Positions 31,943 through 41,841 of a stretch of 64,000 nt of DNA are shown in pieces (position 1 is the first letter of the stretch; every line of letters begins with the position of its first letter). Position numbers and translations under genes: made by a program. The DNA lies in contig NZ_WWCL01000001.1 in the NCBI RefSeq assembly GCF_009857835.1, positions 744,001 to 808,000 of the forward strand. The letters are read 5' to 3'. The notes under the pieces are model-generated. The model made no database searches and was not told where the DNA came from. It worked only from the letters and a program-made list of their open reading frames with translations. Source of the DNA: Duganella fentianensis. GTDB taxonomy: Bacteria > Pseudomonadota > Gammaproteobacteria > Burkholderiales > Burkholderiaceae_D.

Positions 31943-33192
31943 GTCAGACTATACCCGCTTCGGCTGGGGTGCTGGCACCGGCGCGCGAACGCATCGTGCT
32001 CTGGCTGCTGGCGCTGACCCAGTTCACCGTCATCATGGATTTCATGGTGATGATGCCGCTGGCACCGCAACTGATGCGCGCCTTCGACATAACACCGGCC
32101 GCCGTTTCAGGCGCCGTGTCGGCCTACGCGTGGTGCGCCGGTATCTCCGGCCTGCTGGCCTCCATGTATATCGACCGTTTCGACCGCAAGCGTCTGCTGC
32201 TGACCATGTTCGCGCTGTTCACCGTCTCGAATCTGGCCTGCGCCGTAGCGCCCAGCTTCCATGTGCTGGTGCTGTCGCGTGCCTTTGCCGGCCTGACGGG
32301 CGGCGTGCTGGCCTCCATCATCATGGCCATCATCGGCGATCTGATTCCGGCCGAGCGGCGCGGTGCGGCCACCGGCATCGTCATGACCTCCTTCAGTCTG
32401 GCCGCAGTAGCGGGCGTGCCGACCGGCGTGATGCTGGCGGCCCACTATGGCTGGGCTGCGCCGTTCTATCTGCTGGTGGTGTTCTCGCTGCTGATCTGGG
32501 CGGCAGCGTGGCGCGTGCTGCCCGCGCTCGACGGCCATCTGGCGCGGCGCGTGCCGCTGGCGCAGGTGCTGCCCGAGCTGCTGGCGCTGTACCGTGTGCC
32601 CGATCACCAGAAAGCCTTTTTGCTGTCCGGCGTGAATATGCTGACGGGCATGCTGGTGATCCCGTTCATTTCGCCCGTACTGGTGAATAACATCGGCGTG
32701 CAGCCGGCCGAAATCACTTTCGTGTATCTGGCGGGCGGGGTGGCCACGCTATTCAGTGCGCGTCGCATCGGCCGCTGGTCCGACCAGGCCGGGCCGCAGT
32801 TCGTCTACCGCGCCGTGGCGCTGTTCTCGCTGCTGCCGATTATGTTCATGACCCATATGCCGCAGATACCGCTGTGGGGTGTGCTGCTGTTCTTCCCCTT
32901 CTTCATGACGGCGCTATCGGGGCGGAATATTCCGCTGCAGGCGCTGATGACGACGGTGCCGCAGCCGGCACGGCGTGGTGCCTTCCTCAGCGCTAATTCG
33001 GCCATACAGTCCATGGGTAACGGGGTAGGGGCACTGCTGGGCGGTCTGCTGCTGCAGACGGAAGCGGGCGGGCATATCAGCGGCTATGGCCTGAATGGCT
33101 GGCTGGCCGTGGGCCTGACGCTGTTTGCGGTGATCTGGATAGGACGGGTGGGTGCCGGCGTGGCGCCAGCACCGCTGGCAGCCAAGGCTTAA
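31939..33192 (+). CDS. MFS exporter, drug/metabolite efflux type
   Basis: The product has 417 residues and about 12 membrane spans. The first helix contains LTQFTVIMDFMVMMPLAPQLMRAFDI, typical of DHA1 drug exporters. The loop-2/3 motif A equivalent is SMYIDRFDRKRLLL, and AIIGDLIPAERRGAATGIVM occurs near the fourth and fifth helices. Translation is coupled to the PadR-type regulator upstream through an ATGA overlap, so the substrate is probably linked to the signal sensed by that regulator. The 3' end overlaps the convergent unknown gene by 4 bases. The exported compound is unknown. Confidence 0.85.
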   Translation: MSQTIPASAGVLAPARERIVLWLLALTQFTVIMDFMVMMPLAPQLMRAFDITPAAVSGAVSAYAWCAGISGLLASMYIDRFDRKRLLLTMFALFTVSNLACAVAPSFHVLVLSRAFAGLTGGVLASIIMAIIGDLIPAERRGAATGIVMTSFSLAAVAGVPTGVMLAAHYGWAAPFYLLVVFSLLIWAAAWRVLPALDGHLARRVPLAQVLPELLALYRVPDHQKAFLLSGVNMLTGMLVIPFISPVLVNNIGVQPAEITFVYLAGGVATLFSARRIGRWSDQAGPQFVYRAVALFSLLPIMFMTHMPQIPLWGVLLFFPFFMTALSGRNIPLQALMTTVPQPARRGAFLSANSAIQSMGNGVGALLGGLLLQTEAGGHISGYGLNGWLAVGLTLFAVIWIGRVGAGVAPAPLAAKA

Positions 33193-33800
33193 CCGTCGAT
33201 GCTGGTGCGCTTGGACGGGTGTTTTTCACGGCGCCAGCGCGCCAGACTGATCACTTCATCGGTGCTGGCATCTTCCACCAGGATCTCGTCGTCGCTCGAC
33301 GAAACGAGGAAGCTTTCCCAGCGCTGGGCTGCATCGCTGCTGTTATCGACGAAGCTGAACTGGTAGTACAGCTTGCCGTTGAGTTTGCGCGGGGTCGGAT
33401 CGTATTCGATCAGGGCGCCGCGCGATTTGCCGCCCGAGTTCTTTTCGATAATCGCCGACCATGCCTGCAGTTCCGGCAGGGCCATCAGCGCTGCGGCACT
33501 CTGTTCCTTGCTGTGCAGGTGATGGGCTTCGGCCGTGGCGACCGGTACGGGCGCACTGCTGGCACGCGGCACGCTGGCCGTGCTGGCTGGCGCGCTGGCG
33601 GCCGTGCTGCTGCTGGCGCTGGCCGCCGGCAGTGCCGGAGCTATCGCGCCGGGAGCGCCGGCCTGGGTCTGGTTTGCGAAATAAAGCCCTCCGCCCAGCA
33701 GGGTCGCTCCGGCGATTACGCCTGCAAGAAACAGATTTCGGGAGGACTGGGTATGCGATTCCATAAACTTGCTGACCTGGGCAACATAATTGTCGGCCAT
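33189..33800 (-). CDS. hypothetical membrane-anchored protein
   Basis: The product has 203 residues and is not recognised. A short N-terminal stretch is followed by one hydrophobic span (NLFLAGVIAGATLLGGGLYF) near residues 23-42. Residues 45-90 are Ala/Ser/Pro-rich and disordered-looking. The C-terminal half seems folded and soluble, with KLNGKLYYQFSFVDNSSDAAQRW and acidic DDEILVEDAS segments, and probably lies in the periplasm. An alternative start at Met13 (33764) is possible. It overlaps the convergent MFS gene by 4 bases. Confidence 0.65.
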   Translation of the reverse strand: MADNYVAQVSKFMESHTQSSRNLFLAGVIAGATLLGGGLYFANQTQAGAPGAIAPALPAASASSSTAASAPASTASVPRASSAPVPVATAEAHHLHSKEQSAAALMALPELQAWSAIIEKNSGGKSRGALIEYDPTPRKLNGKLYYQFSFVDNSSDAAQRWESFLVSSSDDEILVEDASTDEVISLARWRREKHPSKRTSIDG

Positions 33801-33851
33801 ACTAAACCAAAGCTACCTCAGGGGCAACGATTTCGGCCTATTTTCAGCCTT

Positions 33852-33874
33852 GCCGATACCATTTTGGTATTGGC
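33852..33874. promoter_or_regulatory. 10-3-10 palindrome upstream of SMP-30 lactonase gene
   Basis: Arms GCCGATACCA and TGGTATTGGC flank TTT, with one mismatched pair. It lies 120 bases before the lactonase start and 51 bases beyond the start of the divergent unknown gene. ATACCA/TGGTAT arms suggest a sugar-acid regulator, but none is encoded nearby. Confidence 0.5.
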
Positions 33875-33994
33875 CGGACGAGATAATTCATTGGAGGCGC
33901 GCGGTGTTTTTCCGTACCATGGCAGCACCAAGACACGCCCGGCTAGCGGTAATTTAATCGTATGATGGCGGATTCGAATTCTGGAGAACAGCGT

Positions 33995-34876
33995 ATGAGC
34001 AAGCAGGAAGCGCAGTGCATCTGGCCACTGGGCGCGCAACTGGGCGAGGGCCCGCTGTGGATGGCACAGCAGAAGCGCCTGTATTTCGTCGATCTGAAAG
34101 GCTGCGCCCTGCATGCGCTTGATCTGGCGGATGGCCAGCGCCATCGCTGGGATATGCCGGACTATATCTGCTGGCTGGTGCCGCGCCGCGATGGCGATGG
34201 TTTCATGGCCGGTCTGCGCGATGGCATTGCGCGCCTGTGGCTGGAACCGCAAGTACGCATCGACTATGTGGCGCGCCCGTTTGCCGAAGGCAGCGGCCTG
34301 CGCATGAATGACGCCAAGGCCGATAGTAAGGGCCGTATCTGGGCCGGCTCCATGCACAACACGGATTATGCGCAGGCCGCAGGGCGCCTGTTCCGGCTGG
34401 CGCCCGACCTGAGCCTGAGCGTGGCCGATGATAATTACCATATCTGCAATGGGCCGGCGCTGAGTCCCGATGGCACCACGCTGTACCACACGGACAGCTA
34501 TCAGGGCCGCATCTATACCTATCCGCTGGCGGCCGACGGCACGCTGGGCGAGCCGCGTCTGTGGCGCCAGTTCGGCGACGAGGAAGGCGCACCGGACGGC
34601 ATGACGGTCGATAGCGCAGGCTGTCTGTGGATTGCACAGTGGGGCGGTGGCCGGGTGTGCCGCTATGCGCCCGATGCCACCTTGCTGGAAACCGTTACGG
34701 TGGCTGCCCGCAATCCTGCCTCGTGCACGCTGGGCGGGCCGGATCTGCGTACGCTCTACATTACTACGGCGTGCGAGGACAACACGCCGGAACAGCTGCA
34801 AGCCTATCCGCTCAGCGGGGCGTTATTTGCTGCGCAGGTAGCAGTGCCCGGCGTAGCTGCCTACCGCTACGGCTAG
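33995..34876 (+). CDS. SMP-30/gluconolactonase family sugar lactonase
   Basis: The product has 293 residues; ATG at 33995 has GGAG 8 bases upstream. Six-bladed propeller metal ligands are visible: Glu in LGEGPLW near residue 18, Asn in LRMNDAKADSKGRIWAGSM, and Asp in PDGMTVDSAG near residue 200. NGPALSPDGTTLYHTDS is another family signature. The enzyme should hydrolyse an aldonolactone (gluconolactone, arabinonolactone or similar) to the acid in the cytoplasm. No pathway partner is adjacent, so substrate is undefined. A palindrome upstream suggests its own regulator. Confidence 0.88.
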   Translation: MSKQEAQCIWPLGAQLGEGPLWMAQQKRLYFVDLKGCALHALDLADGQRHRWDMPDYICWLVPRRDGDGFMAGLRDGIARLWLEPQVRIDYVARPFAEGSGLRMNDAKADSKGRIWAGSMHNTDYAQAAGRLFRLAPDLSLSVADDNYHICNGPALSPDGTTLYHTDSYQGRIYTYPLAADGTLGEPRLWRQFGDEEGAPDGMTVDSAGCLWIAQWGGGRVCRYAPDATLLETVTVAARNPASCTLGGPDLRTLYITTACEDNTPEQLQAYPLSGALFAAQVAVPGVAAYRYG

Positions 34877-34970
34877 GCGGATGATTGCGCAGGGCGCCGA
34901 ATCAGGCGAGAATGCTGGCCTTGACCGGCATCGACGTTGGTGCCGGCTGCAACGCGCGAGACCTCACACC

Positions 34971-35396
34971 ATGCAAAACCACACGCTCAAATATCTGCAC
35001 CTCGTTCCCGATAGTCCTCTGCCTGAACTGAAAGGCATGGGGCAGTTTCAGGCCATCGTCATCCTCGATGGCGAAGTGGCCGAGATGAGCATGTGGGAGC
35101 TGGCGCGCGGTCTGGTGGAATCGGGCTGCATGCTGGCGCTGGTATGGGGCAAGGACTGCGAAGCATGGCGTGAAGCGCTGGAAGATGCAGCGCTGGAAGC
35201 GGCCGATTACGACGATGTACCGGCCGAACGCGCCGTGATCGTTACGGCCCACGAAGACGACGAACTGGAAGAAGTGTTCTGGTATGCGCGCCACCGCGCC
35301 ACCCATCCGGCGCTGGCGCTGCGCGAAACCTTGATCGTGCATATCGCCGACGCGCCGCGTCGTGAAGAGCTGGAAGCGGCCTACCACGACGCCTGA
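34971..35396 (+). CDS. hypothetical protein (possibly DUF7684-like)
   Basis: The product has 141 residues from ATG 34971; an upstream in-frame extension has no family-like sequence. It is acidic and soluble, with LPELKGMGQFQAIVILDGEV, MSMWELARGLVESGCMLALVWG and DDELEEVFWYARHRATHPAL. The alternation of strands and helices suggests a small alpha/beta fold. The ribosome binding site is weak. No function is proposed. It ends 15 bases before a REP remnant and the terminator shared with groEL. Confidence 0.65.
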   Translation: MQNHTLKYLHLVPDSPLPELKGMGQFQAIVILDGEVAEMSMWELARGLVESGCMLALVWGKDCEAWREALEDAALEAADYDDVPAERAVIVTAHEDDELEEVFWYARHRATHPALALRETLIVHIADAPRREELEAAYHDA

Positions 35397-35410
35397 AGCC
35401 AAATCGCAAA

Positions 35411-35424
35411 GCCGGGGTCAGGTC
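35411..35424. repeat. REP remnant
   Basis: CCGGGGTCAGGTCG repeats the head of the element at 31137 but lacks its palindromic partner. Confidence 0.45.
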
Positions 35425-35433
35425 GGGCAAAAC

Positions 35434-35466
35434 AAAAAGGGCAGATCGCGCGATCTGCCCTTTTTT
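35434..35466. terminator. bidirectional terminator between hypothetical gene and groEL
   Basis: Bases 35434-35465 form a perfect 32-bp palindrome: AAAAAGGGCAGATCGC and its complement, giving a GC stem flanked by A- and T-runs. It can end transcription from both convergent genes. Confidence 0.9.
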
Positions 35467-35510
35467 GCTAGCGAGGCTGGCTAAGGGACGGCGCTGCCGT
35501 CCCTTGGTCA

Positions 35511-37190
<1,680 letters not shown>

Positions 37191-37202
37191 CTATCGCTGG
37201 TC

Positions 37203-37493
37203 TTACTTGACCACGATGGCCATGATGTCTTCTTCGCGCATCACCATCAGTTCTTGACCGTCAACTTTGACGGTCTGGCCGGCGTATTTGCCGAACAGAA
37301 CGCGGTCGCCTACTTTGACATCCAGTGGACGGACTTTGCCGTCTTCCAGAATCTTGCCATTGCCTACAGCCAGGACTTCGCCTTGATCTGGTTTCTCAGC
37401 AGCCGCATCAGGGATGATCAGGCCGGACGCAGTTTTGGTTTCCTGGTCGAGGCGTTTGACGATTACGCGATCGTTCAAAGGGCGAAGGTTCAT
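37203..37493 (-). CDS. groES: 10-kDa co-chaperonin GroES
   Basis: The product has 96 residues, the usual size. ATG at 37493 is chosen because AAGGAG lies 6 bases upstream and the protein then begins [18 protein letters not shown], the family N-terminus. The mobile loop is [18 protein letters not shown]. It caps GroEL. First gene of the groESL operon. Confidence 0.99.
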   Translation of the reverse strand: MNLRPLNDRVIVKRLDQETKTASGLIIPDAAAEKPDQGEVLAVGNGKILEDGKVRPLDVKVGDRVLFGKYAGQTVKVDGQELMVMREEDIMAIVVK

Positions 37494-37578
37494 ACAAAAC
37501 TCCTTAATGATTAACAATGGTACAGTTTGTTGCTGCTTCAACAAGGTTGCCGCAGCGGAAATTTAACGAAGCAGACTG

Positions 37579-37605
37579 TTAGCACTCCTCCGTATCGAGT
37601 GCCAA
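37579..37605. promoter_or_regulatory. CIRCE element (HrcA operator)
   Basis: TTAGCACTC, nine bases, then GAGTGCCAA: the classical controlling inverted repeat with one substitution in 18 arm bases. It lies just downstream of the -10 of the groES promoter, predicting HrcA repression. Confidence 0.95.
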
Positions 37606-37633
37606 TTATAGGGACGACCCCTGCCCATTTCAA
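37605..37633 (-). promoter_or_regulatory. groESL promoter, sigma-70 and possible sigma-32
   Basis: On the minus strand TTGAAA (37633-37628) and TATAAT (37610-37605) are 17 bases apart. The wider sequence also reads CTTGAAA, 14 bases, CCCTATAAT, close to the sigma-32 consensus. Dual HrcA and heat-shock-sigma control is plausible. Confidence 0.85.
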
Positions 37634-37839
37634 GGCGTAAAATTTGCGCGGGCGCAAAAAAGCACATTTTCAGAGAGGATTCTTGCTCGCAAGCTACAAG
37701 ACGCCAGCCCGCGCCGCCCCTAGGCCTCTACGTGCGGGGGATCAAGCCTGATACTTGCACGCTGCGCTGCTAGCGTCAGCCATGCGGAAATTATTTGTGC
37801 CTTTGTCGTCGGAGACGCTGCACGCCGCACGTATGATGG

Positions 37840-37868
37840 TTGACGCCGCACGGCGTGCTCCCTATAGT
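37840..37868 (+). promoter_or_regulatory. sigma-70 promoter of TIGR02449-like gene and zapA
   Basis: TTGACG and TATAGT are exactly 17 bases apart. Transcription would start about 7 bases later, at 37875, which is the A of the next gene's ATG. The remaining sequence from 37634 to 37839 shows no gene. Confidence 0.75.
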
Positions 37869-37874
37869 GGTGGG

Positions 37875-38117
37875 ATGATTCCAGATTTCCAAGAACTCTC
37901 CGACAAAATCGACCAGCTGGCCGAACTGACCCACGCTCTGCGCCGCGAAAATGCCCAGCTACGGCAGGCTAATTCAGCACTGGTAGTGGAAAACATGGGC
38001 TACCAGCGCAAGCTGGGAGAAGCGTCCGCACGTGTGGCCGCCCTGCTGGAACAGATTCCTGCGCTCGAGGAGGAGATAGACCCCGAGGAATTGCCTGCCA
38101 GTGAGGAAGCACAATGA
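37875..38117 (+). CDS. TIGR02449-like small coiled-coil protein
   Basis: The product has 80 residues, begins MIPDFQELSDKIDQLAELTH and is a coiled coil through about residue 60 (LRRENAQLRQANSALVVENM), with an acidic tail. A small coiled-coil protein of this kind precedes zapA in many proteobacteria, and ZapB-like roles are suspected. It overlaps zapA by 4 bases (ATGA). The start coincides with the predicted transcription start, so the message may be leaderless; an upstream in-frame extension to 37755 would run through the promoter and is rejected. Confidence 0.8.
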   Translation: MIPDFQELSDKIDQLAELTHALRRENAQLRQANSALVVENMGYQRKLGEASARVAALLEQIPALEEEIDPEELPASEEAQ

Positions 38118-38425
38118 GCACTGTCGATGTGACCATCATGGGCGCAGCGTATCGCCTCGTCTGCAAAGAGGGCGAGGAACGCGCGCTGCGCGAAGCGGCC
38201 GCCTTCCTCGACAAGAAAATGACGGCCATCCGTGATGCCGGCAAGATCAAGGGTAATGACCGTATCGCCGTGATGGCAGCGCTGGGCGTGGCGGCGGAAT
38301 TCCTGTCGGCCCGCTCGCCGGCCGGGCCGCTGTCGGATATGTCGCTGCTGGATATGCAGACCAAGATGAGCGCCATGCATCAGGTTCTTGATGGCGCTCT
38401 AACGCCGCAAGAAACCCTGTTTTAA
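38114..38425 (+). CDS. zapA: cell division protein ZapA
   Basis: The product has 103 residues, the usual size. It opens STVDVTIMGAAYRLVCKEGEE, matching the ZapA N-terminal strand-turn, followed by LREAAAFLDKKM and IAVMAALGVAAEFL, then a C-terminal helix. ZapA binds and bundles FtsZ at mid-cell. Translationally coupled to the preceding coiled-coil gene and followed by 6S RNA, the standard proteobacterial order. Confidence 0.93.
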   Translation: MSTVDVTIMGAAYRLVCKEGEERALREAAAFLDKKMTAIRDAGKIKGNDRIAVMAALGVAAEFLSARSPAGPLSDMSLLDMQTKMSAMHQVLDGALTPQETLF

Positions 38426-38473
38426 TTCCGGTTTTTTCTTCCTTTGCGGCGCACAAAGGAGTAAACTGCGTTC

Positions 38474-38650
38474 TACCCTGCGGTGTTCGCGATTGCCATA
38501 TAGTCCTTGAACCATTTATGTGCACCGGTTGCGGAATTTTGTTTGATGGGCGTGAGCGTCGCTAGTCCGATGAACCCGAAATTGAACTAACTGTGACCAC
38601 CTTGAACCATTCGGTTCGGGATGCCGGCAAAGACGGCACAGGCGGGGCCG
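38474..38650 (+). ncRNA. ssrS: 6S RNA
   Basis: The location directly after zapA is the conserved site of ssrS. The 5' end CCCTGCGGTGTTCGCGA can pair with the 3' end CACAGGCGGGG, forming the closing stem. The segment ACCTTGAACCATTCGGTTC near the 3' side matches the conserved CACCTTGAACCAAGGGTTC of E. coli 6S RNA. Length is about 177, as expected. 6S RNA binds sigma-70 RNA polymerase in stationary phase. Exact ends are estimated to within about 5 bases. Confidence 0.85.
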
Positions 38651-38660
38651 AATACCTTGA

Positions 38661-38698
38661 AGCGGTTGCTTGCATGAGAATGCGCAGCCGCTTTTTTT
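38661..38698 (+). terminator. Rho-independent terminator after 6S RNA
   Basis: AGCGGTTGC and GCAGCCGCT form a 9-bp stem (one G-T) followed by seven or more T. It ends 17 bases before the EVE gene, whose ribosome binding site follows at 38703. Confidence 0.85.
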
Positions 38699-38714
38699 CG
38701 TCTGGAGCAAAGCA

Positions 38715-39182
38715 ATGCAATACTGGTTGATGAAGTCCGAGCCCGATGAAGTGAGCATGGACGATGTGATGGCCTCGCCCAACCGCACCACCGCATGGTT
38801 CGGTGTGCGTAACTATCAGGCGCGTAATTTCATGCGCGATGCCATGCGCGAGGGCGATGGTGTGCTGTTCTACCATTCCAGTTGTGCGCAGCCGGGCATA
38901 GCCGGTCTGGCGCGCATCGTCAGCCAGCCCTATCCCGATGCTAGCCAGTTCGATCCGGTCAGCCCTTATTACGACCCCAAAGCCTCGCCCGAACAGCCGC
39001 GCTGGATTTCCATCGACGTGCAGGGCACCCACAAGACGCGGCTGCTGCCGCTGGCCGAGCTGCGTAGCATCCCCGAGCTGGCCGAGATGGTGGTGCTGCA
39101 GAAGGGCAGCCGCCTGTCGATTACGCCGGTTACGCCCGACCAGTGGCGCTACATCGAGGCGCTGCTGACAGGCGCTGCATGA
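38715..39182 (+). CDS. EVE-domain protein
   Basis: The product has 155 residues from ATG 38715, with GGAG 8 bases upstream. It starts MQYWLMKSEPDEVSMDDVM and continues AWFGVRNYQARNFMRDAMREGDGVLFYHSS, the EVE-domain signature. EVE domains are PUA-like folds that bind modified bases in DNA or RNA; the human relative is THYN1. The role in bacteria is not settled. It overlaps the permease gene by 4 bases (ATGA). The usual ssrS neighbour fau (5-formyl-THF cyclo-ligase) is absent here. Confidence 0.92.
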   Translation: MQYWLMKSEPDEVSMDDVMASPNRTTAWFGVRNYQARNFMRDAMREGDGVLFYHSSCAQPGIAGLARIVSQPYPDASQFDPVSPYYDPKASPEQPRWISIDVQGTHKTRLLPLAELRSIPELAEMVVLQKGSRLSITPVTPDQWRYIEALLTGAA

Positions 39183-40006
39183 GCGCGGGCCTGATCCTGC
39201 TGCTATTGCTGATGGGGGCATTCGGCGGTTTTGCGGCCGGCATGCTGGGCATAGGCGGCGGCATGATACTCGTGCCTTTCATTACCATGATCTTTACGGC
39301 GCAGGGTTTTGCGCCGCACGCCATCATCCACATGGCAGTGGCCACTTCGCTGGGCGTGATCATGTTCACTTCCGTGTCCTCGGTTCGCGCCCATCACCAG
39401 CATGGGGCTGTGCTGTGGTCGGTGGCGGCCCTGCTGGCGCCGGGCATATTGCTCGGGGCGTGGTGCGGCCCCTGGATCGCCAAGCAAATGAGTTCGGCAG
39501 GGCAGGCCTTGCTGTTCGCCGTATTCCTGACGATTTCTGCTACCCAGATCCTGTTCGGCAAAAAGGCTGCTGCGTCCACCTCGCAGGACGACGCAGCGGC
39601 GGCCCATCTGCCTGGCCGCAGCGCCATGTTCGGCACCGGCATGCTGATCGGGGTGATTTCGGGACTGGTGGGGGCGGGCGGCGGTTTTCTGTCCGTGCCT
39701 TTCCTGATGCGGCGCGGAGTGCGCATCCAGAACGCGGTGGCGACCAGCGCTGCGCTGGGTTTCCCCATCGCGCTATCGGGCACGCTGTCGAATATCTATT
39801 ACGGCTGGCAGGTGCCGGATCTGCCGCCGTATGCACTGGGCTTTGTGTATGTGCCGGCGCTGGCCGTAATGGCGCTGGCCAGCGTGAGCATGGCGCCGTT
39901 CGGTGCGCGCGCGGCGCACCGCTTGCCGGTACAGACGCTGAAGAAAATCTTCGCCGTGATGCTCTACTGTCTGGCGGCGTATATGCTGTACAAGGCGCTC
40001 AACTAG
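39179..40006 (+). CDS. TauE/SafE (TSUP) family membrane permease
   Basis: The product has 275 residues with about eight membrane spans. The start is ATG 39179, overlapping the preceding stop. The repeated family motif appears as GFAAGMLGIGGGMILVPF in the first half and GLVGAGGGFLSVPFL in the second. Members export sulfite, sulfoacetate or other small sulfur or organic anions. The substrate here is unknown and no sulfur gene is adjacent. Confidence 0.9.
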   Translation: MSAGLILLLLLMGAFGGFAAGMLGIGGGMILVPFITMIFTAQGFAPHAIIHMAVATSLGVIMFTSVSSVRAHHQHGAVLWSVAALLAPGILLGAWCGPWIAKQMSSAGQALLFAVFLTISATQILFGKKAAASTSQDDAAAAHLPGRSAMFGTGMLIGVISGLVGAGGGFLSVPFLMRRGVRIQNAVATSAALGFPIALSGTLSNIYYGWQVPDLPPYALGFVYVPALAVMALASVSMAPFGARAAHRLPVQTLKKIFAVMLYCLAAYMLYKALN

Positions 40007-40020
40007 TTTCTGCTGCAGCC

Positions 40021-40037
40021 GGCGGCCGGGGGCCGCC
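40021..40037. terminator. hairpin between TSUP gene and lgt
   Basis: GGCGGCC and GGCCGCC form a stem around a GGG loop, with further GCCGGC on both sides. No T-run; it lies between convergent genes. Confidence 0.45.
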
Positions 40038-40054
40038 ATGCCGGCGCTCTTGCG

Positions 40055-40906
40055 CTAGCGCTGCAGCGGCGCGCGGCCTTGCTGGCGTACGGTGTAGGCC
40101 CAGACCAGCATGGCGATGGCGCCGGCGATCATCGGCAGCGACAGCACCTGACCCGACGTGATCGGCAGGCCCAGCACCGTGGTTTCCCAGTCCGGCGTGC
40201 GGAAGTATTCCGTGCCGAATCGCGCGCAACCATACAGCAGCGTGTAGAACGCGCCCACGGCCAGACGCGGACGCTGCTTGCGTGCAAACAGCCACAGAAT
40301 CACGAATACCAGCAGGCCATCGATCAGCATCTGGTACAGCGGCGACGGATGGCGCAGCCCCTGCAGGAACACGGGATTCGGCGCCAGCGGGTAGGCATTG
40401 TCCGGCCACAGCATGGCCCATGGCAGCGACGGATCGCTGACCACGCGGCCCGGTAGTTCGGCATTGATGAAGTTACCGAGGCGGCCAGCGGCATAACCGA
40501 GCGGCACCAGCGGCGCGATGAAGTCGTACACATCGAGCAGGTTGCGGCCGGCTTTGCGCGCCCACACGGCCATGGCGATCAGCACGCCGAGGAAGCCGCC
40601 GTGGAAGGACATGCCGCCGCGCCAGACCTTGAAGATTTCCAGCGGATTGGCGAAGTATTCGAGCGGATGGTAGAACAGCACTTCGCCCAGACGGCCGCCG
40701 ATTACCACCCCCAGCATGCCGTAGAACAGCATGTCGTCCAGATCTTCCTTGCTCCAGCGCTGTGCCGCGATGTGCGGCTGACGGATGCGCACGCGACCCA
40801 GGGCCACGAACAGGGCAAAGGCCAGCACATACATCAGGCCATACCAGTGAATGGCAACCGGACCCAGATGCAGGGCAATCGGATCGGGCATAGGGTGTAT
40901 CAGCAT
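40055..40906 (-). CDS. lgt: prolipoprotein diacylglyceryl transferase
   Basis: The product has 283 residues and seven predicted membrane spans. Family motifs are YGLMYVLAF near residue 22, [10 protein letters not shown], the essential HGG in [11 protein letters not shown] and the signature [14 protein letters not shown]. Lgt transfers diacylglycerol from phosphatidylglycerol to the lipobox Cys of prolipoproteins in the inner membrane; the PKD lipoprotein at 20059 would be a substrate. The ATG overlaps the LysR stop by 7 bases, so the two are cotranscribed. Confidence 0.98.
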   Translation of the reverse strand: MLIHPMPDPIALHLGPVAIHWYGLMYVLAFALFVALGRVRIRQPHIAAQRWSKEDLDDMLFYGMLGVVIGGRLGEVLFYHPLEYFANPLEIFKVWRGGMSFHGGFLGVLIAMAVWARKAGRNLLDVYDFIAPLVPLGYAAGRLGNFINAELPGRVVSDPSLPWAMLWPDNAYPLAPNPVFLQGLRHPSPLYQMLIDGLLVFVILWLFARKQRPRLAVGAFYTLLYGCARFGTEYFRTPDWETTVLGLPITSGQVLSLPMIAGAIAMLVWAYTVRQQGRAPLQR

Positions 40907-41817
40907 AAGGTGCTCTTTCTCAGTAAATCCAAAAATCCGTGCAGTACCGGCGAAGCGTTATCGCGCCGCCATGCCAGCCCGGTTTCTACCAGCGGCGTGG
41001 CTTCCGCCAGCGCCCGGTATTCTACTCCGGGCCGCATCAGGTTGGAGACCGACTGCGGCACCAGTGCCATGCCCATGCCGGCCGAGACCAGACTGACGAT
41101 GGTCTGCATCTGTATGGCCTGCTGGCCGATCTGTGGCGTCAGCCCGGCCGTGCGGAACACGGACAGGATGGCATCGTATAGGGCCGGTGATATGGCGCGC
41201 GGGAAGATAATCAGCGGCAGCGGCGGCAGGCCGGCCAGCGTCAGCTTGCCCTTGCGTTTCACGCCCGGCAGGTCGGCCGGCAGGGCCAGCACCAGCGGTT
41301 CGTTCAGCACGGGCAGATAATCAAGTTCCTGTTTCGCCTTGTCGGGCAGGGGCGGAATCAGCAGGCCGGCATCGATGCGGCCCTGTAGCAGATCATCCAG
41401 TTGCAGGTCGGAGGTGGCTTCCTGCAGTGTGAGCTGCACCTGCGGATAGGCGGCGCGGTAGGCGCGCAGGAAGGGCGGCAGCACGCTGTAGTCGGCCGAG
41501 GAGACAAAGGCTAGCGTCAGGCTGCCCACTTCCCCTGCGGCGGCGCGCTGTACCAGTTGCGGCAGTTCCTGTACCTGCGCCAGCAAACGGCGCGCAGCGG
41601 GTAGCAGTGCCAGTCCCGCTGGGGTGAGCGCCACGCCGCGCCGGTTGCGCTCGAACAGGGGCGCACCGAGCTGCTGTTCCAGTGCCTGTATGGTCTGCGA
41701 CAGGGGCGGCTGGGTCATGTGCAGGCGCAGCGCTGCTTTGCCGAAGTGGAGTTCTTCCGCCACGGTGACGAAGTAGCGCAGCGGCCGCAGTTCGATGTTG
41801 CGTAAGTCGTTGGTCAT
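40900..41817 (-). CDS. LysR-family transcriptional regulator
   Basis: The product has 305 residues. The N-terminal winged helix includes [45 protein letters not shown], given here as family-typical text at residues 12-58. The periplasmic-binding-like effector domain follows from about residue 92. It diverges from ilvD, an arrangement seen in other Burkholderiales, so it probably controls ilvD, itself or both. LTTR-like dyads lie in the intervening 196 bases. Effector unknown; a branched-chain intermediate is possible. Confidence 0.92.
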   Translation of the reverse strand: MTNDLRNIELRPLRYFVTVAEELHFGKAALRLHMTQPPLSQTIQALEQQLGAPLFERNRRGVALTPAGLALLPAARRLLAQVQELPQLVQRAAAGEVGSLTLAFVSSADYSVLPPFLRAYRAAYPQVQLTLQEATSDLQLDDLLQGRIDAGLLIPPLPDKAKQELDYLPVLNEPLVLALPADLPGVKRKGKLTLAGLPPLPLIIFPRAISPALYDAILSVFRTAGLTPQIGQQAIQMQTIVSLVSAGMGMALVPQSVSNLMRPGVEYRALAEATPLVETGLAWRRDNASPVLHGFLDLLRKSTLC

Positions 41818-41841
41818 ATCCGGAGCGTGAGTGCTGTTCTT

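Noticed and set aside
38430..38473. A promoter for 6S RNA with TAAACT as -10
   Set aside because: No convincing -35 at the right distance; the start of 6S RNA was set from the closing stem instead.
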